From: Prevotellaceae bacterium UBA7028 | GTDB taxonomy: Bacteria > Bacteroidota > Bacteroidia > Bacteroidales > Bacteroidaceae | Length of the DNA: 27,397 nucleotides | Reading direction: 5' to 3' | Assembly (NCBI GenBank): GCA_002494215.1 | Contig: DLBF01000067.1 | Span: forward strand, 1-27,397 | In this document: in pieces, positions 22,391 through 27,397 of the stretch | Layout of the letters: each line of letters opens with the position of its first letter | Position numbering within the stretch: the stretch's first letter is position 1 | The notes under the pieces: model-generated | The model's database searches: none | Told to the model about the DNA's origin: nothing | Seen by the model: the letters and a program-made list of their open reading frames with translations, nothing else | Translations under genes and position numbers: made by a program

Positions 22391-24283
22391 TTATTCCAGG
22401 TACGTATACCCATACAAACCGGCACGATAGTTGCTGATGAACTCCTTACCCTCTGTCTCAGTAATCTTGCCATCCTTAACGGCTTTGCTGACCCATATCT
22501 CCAGACGGCGGACCAGTTTCTTGGGGTCGTACTGCACATATTCCAGCACATCAGCTACGGTCTCTCCATCGATAAACTGGTCTATGCTATAGCCATCCTC
22601 ATTGACAGAGATATGTACGGCATTGGTATCACCAAACAGGTTGTGCATGTTACCCAGAATCTCCTGATAGGCTCCAACCAGGAACACACCTATATAATAA
22701 TGTTCGTTAGCCTTTACAGGGTGCAGGGGAATATAGTTGGTCTGCTGACCGCCATTCACATAAGCAGATATCTTACCGTCGCTATCACAGGTAATATCCT
22801 GCAGGGTTGCACTTCTACTGGGCTGTTCTCCCAGACGCTCAATAGGCATGATGGGGAACAACTGGTCGATACCCCATGAGTCAGGCATGCTCTGGAACAG
22901 ACTGAAGTTACAGAAATACTTGTCTGCCATCTGCTTATCCAACTTGCGGAGCTCATCGGGCACATGCTTCTGATGGTGTGCCAACTCAGCCACCTCATGA
23001 CTGATAGCCCAATACAAGGATTCTATCTGGGCACGGGTCTTCAAGTCGATGATGCCATGGCGGAAGAGATCCAAAGCCTCCTCACGGATATCCTCGGCAT
23101 CGTGCCAATCCTCCAGCATAGAGCGGGAAGAGAGTTTGTCCCAAATCTCTGTCAGGTCGTGTACCAACTTATGGTCCTCGGGACCGGGCTCAAAGTCCTC
23201 TGGCATCTGAGGAGCTGAGACACTCTCCATTACATCCACCACCAGCACACTGTGATGAGCAGCCAACGAACGGCCACCCTCTGTGATGATATTGGGATGA
23301 GGTATATTATTCTGGTTAGCAGCTTCGGCAAGGGTATAAACGCAGTCGTTCACATACTCCTGAATGCTATAGTTGACACTACTCTCGCTATTACTGCTTC
23401 GGGTGCCGTCATAGTCAACACCCAGACCGCCACCACAGTCCACAAACTCTATATTAAAGCCCATCCGATGCAGCTGCACATAATACTGGGCCATCTCACG
23501 AAGGGCGGTGCTGATACGACGAATCTTGTTGATCTGACTGCCGATGTGGAAGTGAATCAGCTTCAGGCAGTCACGCAAGCCCATCTCATCCAGCATCTTC
23601 AGGGCCATCAGCAGCTCAGAACTGTTCAGACCGAACTTGCTGGCATCACCGCCGCTCTCGCTCCACTTACCGGAACCGTTGCTGGCCAGTTTGATACGGA
23701 TACCCAGGTTAGGACGAACACCCAAGCGCTCTGCCGTCTCGGCAATAATCTTCAACTCTGGCAGCTTCTCAACCACCAGGAACACACGCTTACCCATCTT
23801 CTGGGCCAACAGTGCCAGTTCTATATAGTTCTGGTCCTTGTGTCCGTTGCAGACAATCAGGCTGTCGCTATCCATATTGGTAGCCAACACCACATGCAGC
23901 TCTGGCTTGGAGCCAGCTTCCAGTCCCAGGTTGTAACGCTTACCATGACTGATAATCTCCTCCACCACAGGACGCATCTGGTTCACCTTGATGGGAAAGA
24001 TAATAAAATGCTCGCCCGTGTAGGAGTACTCCTTCTCCGCCTTGCGGAAGCACTCATCAGTCTTCTCTATTCGGTTATCCAGGATATCTGGGAAACGCAG
24101 CAACACGGGAGCCGTAACATGACGTGTAGCCAAATGGTCTACCACCTCCTTCAGGTCTATCTGAACAGAGTTCTTCTTAGGCGTCACATATACGTGTCCC
24201 TTGTCATTGATACCAAAGTAGTTTACTCCCCAACCCTTAATGTTGTAGAGTTCTTCCGAATCCTCAATACGCCACTTTTTCAT
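22391..24283 (-). CDS. speA: Biosynthetic arginine decarboxylase
   Basis: SpeA is the PLP-dependent, alanine-racemase-fold enzyme that converts arginine to agmatine, the first step of polyamine synthesis. The 630-residue length is typical. Landmarks are the PLP lysine K99 in FIIFPIKVNQ, LGLEAGSKPEL, HFHIGSQINKIR, the GGGLGVDYDG loop, EGGRSLAAHHSVLV, and late conserved residues in YQEILGNMHNLFGDTNAVH. The N-terminal WRIEDSEELYNIKGWG matches the family, supporting the ATG at 24283. It is upstream of argB on the same strand, with an inverted repeat pair between them. Confidence 0.97.
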   Translation of the reverse strand: MKKWRIEDSEELYNIKGWGVNYFGINDKGHVYVTPKKNSVQIDLKEVVDHLATRHVTAPVLLRFPDILDNRIEKTDECFRKAEKEYSYTGEHFIIFPIKVNQMRPVVEEIISHGKRYNLGLEAGSKPELHVVLATNMDSDSLIVCNGHKDQNYIELALLAQKMGKRVFLVVEKLPELKIIAETAERLGVRPNLGIRIKLASNGSGKWSESGGDASKFGLNSSELLMALKMLDEMGLRDCLKLIHFHIGSQINKIRRISTALREMAQYYVQLHRMGFNIEFVDCGGGLGVDYDGTRSSNSESSVNYSIQEYVNDCVYTLAEAANQNNIPHPNIITEGGRSLAAHHSVLVVDVMESVSAPQMPEDFEPGPEDHKLVHDLTEIWDKLSSRSMLEDWHDAEDIREEALDLFRHGIIDLKTRAQIESLYWAISHEVAELAHHQKHVPDELRKLDKQMADKYFCNFSLFQSMPDSWGIDQLFPIMPIERLGEQPSRSATLQDITCDSDGKISAYVNGGQQTNYIPLHPVKANEHYYIGVFLVGAYQEILGNMHNLFGDTNAVHISVNEDGYSIDQFIDGETVADVLEYVQYDPKKLVRRLEIWVSKAVKDGKITETEGKEFISNYRAGLYGYTYLE

Positions 24284-24303
24284 TTTTTATTTCTGGTTTT
24301 GAA

Positions 24304-24331
24304 AGTTTAGAGTTTAGGGTTTAGAGTTTAG
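24304..24331 (+). repeat. Heptamer tandem repeat (AGTTTAG type), left bracket of the four-helix-bundle gene
   Basis: Four 7-nt units: AGTTTAG at 24304, 24311 and 24325, and GGTTTAG at 24318. It is inverted relative to the array at 24737-24802 and lies at the 3' end of the four-helix-bundle gene, whose last codons read into it. Confidence 0.88.
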
Positions 24332-24707
24332 AGTCAGTTGAACCTGTTGATAGTTTATACGAGTTTTGAAGTCCAGACAGGAGACGAGCCACCTCCTCTA
24401 TTTGTTGATCCATACTTAACCTATCCTCAGACGTGATATATCCAAGATCTTCAGCTATCTCAAATTGAGATGACACTTCCATTAGTGAACCATAAGCTAT
24501 TTCAATAAAATGAGATTTATCTTTAACAGAATATCTGTTTATACCTTCTGCGATATTAGAAGTAACGGATATCGATGAACGTCTTAGTTGGTCACTCATA
24601 GCGTAACGTTCTTCTGCAGGGAACCCTTTCAGAAGCTTGTAAGACCTTTTAACAACCTCCTTTGCTTTCTGGTATGCTATTAATCTTCGATAACCAAACA
24701 CTTCCAT
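24321..24707 (-). CDS. Four-helix-bundle protein (S23 / TIGR02436 family)
   Basis: A 128-residue all-helical protein with the family pattern: FGYRRLIAYQKAKEVVKRSYKL, then EERYAMSDQLRRSSISVTSNIAEGINR (about 51-77), then HFIEIAYGSLMEVSSQFEIAEDLGYI. The family was named from intervening sequences in some 23S rRNA genes and is related in fold to the Avd accessory proteins of diversity-generating retroelements. Its function as a stand-alone gene is unknown. No reverse transcriptase or template repeat is nearby. Its last codons (TDSKL) are built from the heptamer array at 24304-24331, and a longer inverted array lies about 30 bp upstream of its ATG. Confidence 0.9.
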   Translation of the reverse strand: MEVFGYRRLIAYQKAKEVVKRSYKLLKGFPAEERYAMSDQLRRSSISVTSNIAEGINRYSVKDKSHFIEIAYGSLMEVSSQFEIAEDLGYITSEDRLSMDQQIEEVARLLSGLQNSYKLSTGSTDSKL

Positions 24708-24736
24708 TCTTTTTCAACAATAAACTTGAAAACTGC

Positions 24737-24802
24737 CTCTAAACTCTAAACTCTAAACTCTAAACTAAACTCTAAACTCTAAACTCTAAACTCTAAACTA
24801 AA
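24737..24802 (-). repeat. Heptamer tandem repeat (CTCTAAA type), right bracket of the four-helix-bundle gene and aroK 3' end
   Basis: Eight exact CTCTAAA units in two runs of four (24737-24764 and 24770-24797) are separated and followed by a 5-nt CTAAA. On the minus strand this reads TTTAGAG. The left-running end supplies the last aroK codons and stop (AAT TTA GTT TAG). Confidence 0.93.
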
Positions 24803-25323
24803 TTCAGCTGCTTCCGCAGCAGTTCAACGCTGGTTTTTATCTTATCGTAATTTTCCAACAAGGTTACATCTAGGGTATGCTTGGCCTGATTATAGAAAGG
24901 CTCGCGCACCTTAAGCGAATCCCTGATATACTGTAGCAGTTCCTCGTCGGTCTTGCCTTTAATCAGAGGTCGCTCTATCTTTCCCATCTTCAAGTGCATA
25001 GCCAGTACCTCGGGGGTAGCCTTCAGATAGACAGTCTCAGCCAGCGAGTTCATATACTCCATGTTGTCAAAGAAACAGGGAGTTCCACCACCGCAGGAGA
25101 GAACTATGTCCTGAAATTCGGCTGCCTCGTGCAGCATGTTACGCTCTATCTCACGGAAACCACCCTCACCTTTCTCGGCAAAGATCTGTGCCACGGTGCG
25201 GTGGTAACGCATCTCTATGTACCAGTCCAGGTCGTAGAACGTTACACCGAGGGACAAAGCCAACTGGCGTCCCACGGTGGTCTTTCCCGACCCCATGTAA
25301 CCTATCAGAATGATGCTCTTCAT
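24793..25323 (-). CDS. aroK: Shikimate kinase
   Basis: Shikimate kinase phosphorylates shikimate with ATP in the pathway to chorismate and aromatic amino acids. The 176-residue product has the P-loop GYMGSGKTT (8-16), the shikimate-binding DLDWYIE (31-37), R57 in GGFREIE, CGGGTP (77-82) and ERPLI in the lid. The C-terminal LNLV and stop come from the heptamer array. Its ATG follows the topA stop with no gap (TAAATG), indicating one transcript. Confidence 0.96.
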   Translation of the reverse strand: MKSIILIGYMGSGKTTVGRQLALSLGVTFYDLDWYIEMRYHRTVAQIFAEKGEGGFREIERNMLHEAAEFQDIVLSCGGGTPCFFDNMEYMNSLAETVYLKATPEVLAMHLKMGKIERPLIKGKTDEELLQYIRDSLKVREPFYNQAKHTLDVTLLENYDKIKTSVELLRKQLNLV

Positions 25324-27397
25324 TTACTTCTTGTGTCGAGTAGTCTTCTCTGCCTGACTTTCTATCACCTGCATACACTCCTCTGCCGTCAGGTCCTTTA
25401 CGCGGTCGTGCAGGTTCTTGGGCAGACGGTAGTTGGAACCCTTATAAACGATATAGGGACCATAGCGACCGTTCAAGATTTCCATATCCACATCCTCGAA
25501 CTTCTTCAGGTGACGTTCCTCTTCCTCAACGTGCTTCTTGTGAATCATGATAACAGCCTCCTCGAAGGTAATCTTCAGGGGATCTATATCCTTGGGGATA
25601 GAAACATAGGTACCGTTATGCACTACGTATGGCCCATACTTGCCGGCACCCACAGTGACGGTCTTTCCCAGATACTTACCCAACTCACGGGGCAGACGGA
25701 ACAGTTCAATAGCCTCTTCCAAGGTGATGGTCTCCAATGTCTGGTCCTTCTTGAGCTGGGCAAAACGGGGCTTTGAATCAGCATCCGAGCTACCAATCTG
25801 AGCCACAGGACCAAAACGGCCAATCTTCACGGTGATAGGCTCACCTGTGCGGGGGTCGTTACCCAACAGGCGCTCACCCACCTTATGCTCGGTATGTGTA
25901 TTGCCAGCACGTTCAACAAGTGGGTCAAAGTCGTTGTAGAAGTTGCTAATAACACCTGTCCACTCCATCTTACCCTCGGCTATCTCATCGAATTCCTTCT
26001 CTATGTCAGCCGTAAAGTTATAGTCCATGATGCTGGGGAAGTTCTCGCTCAGATAATCGTTTACCACGATACCCGTATCCGTAGGTATCAACTTACCACG
26101 CTCTGCACCGATGGTTGTCTTGTGACTTTCACTGGTTATCTTATCACCTTTCAAGGTCAAGGTCTGATAGGTACGCTCCTCACCGGGTTTGTCACCCTTA
26201 ACAACATACTCGCGCTGCTGAATAGTAGTGATGGTGGCAGCATAGGTACTGGGTCGGCCAATACCCAACTCCTCCAACTTACGTACCAAGCTGGCTTCAT
26301 TGTAACGGATGGGACGCTGAGCGAAACGCTGTGTAGCCACAATCACGTTTCTCTGCAACTGGTCACCGACAGTCAGGATGGGCAGAATACCCTCTGCTTC
26401 GCCATCGGGCTGATCTACCTCGTTCTCAGTCTCCTTATATACGCGCAGGAAACCGTCGAACTTCACAACTTCGCCATTGGCAACGAAGTACTCATCCATG
26501 CCATCTATGTTGATTACAACCTGAGTCTTCTCTATCTCGGCATCAGCCATCTGGCTGGCAATGGTACGCTTCCAAATCAAGTCATACAAACGACGCTCCT
26601 GCTGGGTTCCCTCTATCTGGGTCTGTTCCATATAGGTGGGACGGATAGCCTCATGAGCTTCCTGAGCACCCTTTGAACTGGTCTGATACTGACGGGTCTT
26701 TACATATTCCTTACCCATCTGTTCTGCTATAACCTGCTTGCTGGCGCCCAGACACAACTTACTCAGGTTCACACTGTCAGTACGCATATAGGTGATACGT
26801 CCGCTTTCATACAGGTGCTGTGCCACCATCATGGTCTGGGCTACGGTAAAGCCCAACTTGTGGGCAGCTTCCTGCTGCAGGGTACTGGTAGTGAAGGGGG
26901 GTGCGGGAACACGCTTCTGGGGCTTGGTGCTGATATCCTGTACCGTGTAGTTCACAGCACTGCACTTCTGCAGGAAGGCCTCAGCCTGTTCCTGTGTGGC
27001 AAAACGCTGGTTCAACTCTGCCTTCACCTCACTGCCCTCGGCATTGGTAAAGACGGCTGTTACACGGAAATTATCCTCACCGCTGAAGTTCTGAATCTCG
27101 CGCTCGCGCTCTACGATAAGGCGAACAGCCACACTCTGCACACGACCGGCACTGAGGGCGGGCTTCACCTTACGCCACAGTACGGGGCTGAGCTTAAAGC
27201 CTACGATACGGTCCAGCACACGACGTGCCTGCTGGGCATTAACCAGATTCAAATCTATCTTACGGGGATTCTCTATAGCCTCCAGGATGGCAGGCTTGGT
27301 AATCTCATGAAATACAATACGACGTGTATTCTCGGGTCTCAGACCCAACACTTCATACAAGTGCCAGCTGATAGCTTCTCCTTCGCGGTCCTCATCG
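25324..27397 (-). CDS. topA: DNA topoisomerase I (type IA), partial (runs off the right edge)
   Basis: The C-terminal 690 or so residues of TopA, which relaxes negative supercoils. The frame is open through the window edge: the codons before the first internal ATG (27360) read DEDREGEAISWH, the TOPRIM acidic motif. The catalytic tyrosine is in GRITYMRTDSVN (codon 26788-26790), followed by HEAIRPT and RPSTYAATI. The C-terminus has no cysteine zinc ribbons but carries repeated Toprim_Crpt-like segments (RFGPVAQIG, KYGPYVVHNG, RYGPYIVYKG), as in other Bacteroidetes TopA. It is followed immediately by aroK. Confidence 0.96.
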   Translation of the reverse strand, partial: DEDREGEAISWHLYEVLGLRPENTRRIVFHEITKPAILEAIENPRKIDLNLVNAQQARRVLDRIVGFKLSPVLWRKVKPALSAGRVQSVAVRLIVEREREIQNFSGEDNFRVTAVFTNAEGSEVKAELNQRFATQEQAEAFLQKCSAVNYTVQDISTKPQKRVPAPPFTTSTLQQEAAHKLGFTVAQTMMVAQHLYESGRITYMRTDSVNLSKLCLGASKQVIAEQMGKEYVKTRQYQTSSKGAQEAHEAIRPTYMEQTQIEGTQQERRLYDLIWKRTIASQMADAEIEKTQVVINIDGMDEYFVANGEVVKFDGFLRVYKETENEVDQPDGEAEGILPILTVGDQLQRNVIVATQRFAQRPIRYNEASLVRKLEELGIGRPSTYAATITTIQQREYVVKGDKPGEERTYQTLTLKGDKITSESHKTTIGAERGKLIPTDTGIVVNDYLSENFPSIMDYNFTADIEKEFDEIAEGKMEWTGVISNFYNDFDPLVERAGNTHTEHKVGERLLGNDPRTGEPITVKIGRFGPVAQIGSSDADSKPRFAQLKKDQTLETITLEEAIELFRLPRELGKYLGKTVTVGAGKYGPYVVHNGTYVSIPKDIDPLKITFEEAVIMIHKKHVEEEERHLKKFEDVDMEILNGRYGPYIVYKGSNYRLPKNLHDRVKDLTAEECMQVIESQAEKTTRHKK

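Larger units (their letters stand above)
24304..24802. mobile_element. Candidate repeat-bracketed unit: four-helix-bundle gene between inverted heptamer arrays
   Basis: About 500 bp made of a small gene between inverted arrays of the same heptamer (AGTTTAG left, its complement CTCTAAA right). It sits between aroK and speA and has lower G+C than its neighbours (116 of 300 at 24361-24660, 39%, by hand count). The layout parallels the DUF559 unit at 2335-2844. Movement as a unit is inference, and no target duplication was recognised. Confidence 0.42.

Noticed and set aside
23252..24310. Plus-strand open frame opposite speA
   Set aside because: It is a shadow of the speA coding frame; there is no motif and no promoter.
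24321..24707. Avd-like component of a diversity-generating retroelement
   Set aside because: No reverse transcriptase, template repeat or variable repeat is present in the window; only the fold family is related.
24304..24802. Telomere-like TTTAGGG and TTTAGAG repeats
   Set aside because: The resemblance to plant-type telomere units is coincidental; the array is in the middle of a bacterial operon and most units are TTTAGAG.
1..27397. tRNA, rRNA or other stable RNA genes
   Set aside because: No cloverleaf or rRNA-like segment was seen in the intergenic regions, which are short or filled with repeats and promoters.

Overview
The window looks like chromosomal DNA of a Bacteroidales bacterium, most likely Prevotella or a close relative. 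The evidence is the family content (Bacteroidetes-type TopA without zinc ribbons, GH2 beta-galactosidase with a discoidin domain, DUF2723 and DUF3098 proteins, an OmpA porin with a proline/glutamate linker), promoters of the Bacteroidetes form TTTG-N19-20-TAnnTTTG, and coding G+C near 50%. No rRNA, tRNA, CRISPR array, phage or classical IS element was seen. Every gene is on the minus strand except the OmpA gene.

Layout, left to right. Positions 1-9662 hold a minus-strand run, in transcription order: GNAT-like protein, parE-type topoisomerase IV subunit B, coaD, S41 processing protease, ybeY, (AT-rich repeat), ruvB, DUF559 nuclease-like protein, SpmA/SpmB-type membrane protein, and a polysaccharide flippase cut by the left edge. 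Positions 9663-11090 hold the plus-strand ompA-like gene with a clear promoter and a hairpin terminator it shares with the convergent DUF3098 gene. Positions 11090-19992 hold, in transcription order, a secreted GH2 beta-galactosidase, a VanX-like dipeptidase, a membrane-anchored PhoB-type winged-helix regulator, a DUF2723 GT-C-like membrane protein and DUF3098. Positions 20329-27397 hold topA (cut by the right edge), aroK, a four-helix-bundle (S23/TIGR02436) gene, speA, argB, an ECF sigma factor and its probable anti-sigma partner.

What stands out is repeat structure in an otherwise housekeeping region. (1) G/C-rich palindromes with a tail, resembling REP elements, occur eight times: as three inverted pairs of identical geometry, and inside or at the ends of conserved genes in frame. 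One inverted pair brackets the AT-rich DUF559 nuclease-like gene, an arrangement like a REP/RAYT unit with a different enzyme. (2) AT-rich tandem repeats with a strict 7-nt period interrupt an ECF sigma gene, the beta-galactosidase and the DUF2723 gene in blocks whose length is a multiple of 21 nt, so frame is kept. A related heptamer array, in inverted orientation, brackets the four-helix-bundle gene. (3) Between the winged-helix regulator gene and DUF2723 lie four CTGACA-type half-sites at exactly 11-bp spacing, the geometry of PhoB/OmpR-family operators. They lie upstream of a -7 box that also settles the DUF2723 start. (4) A three-unit 22-bp tandem repeat lies upstream of the beta-galactosidase promoter.

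All statements are from reading the sequence. Family names are by recognition of motifs, not by database search.
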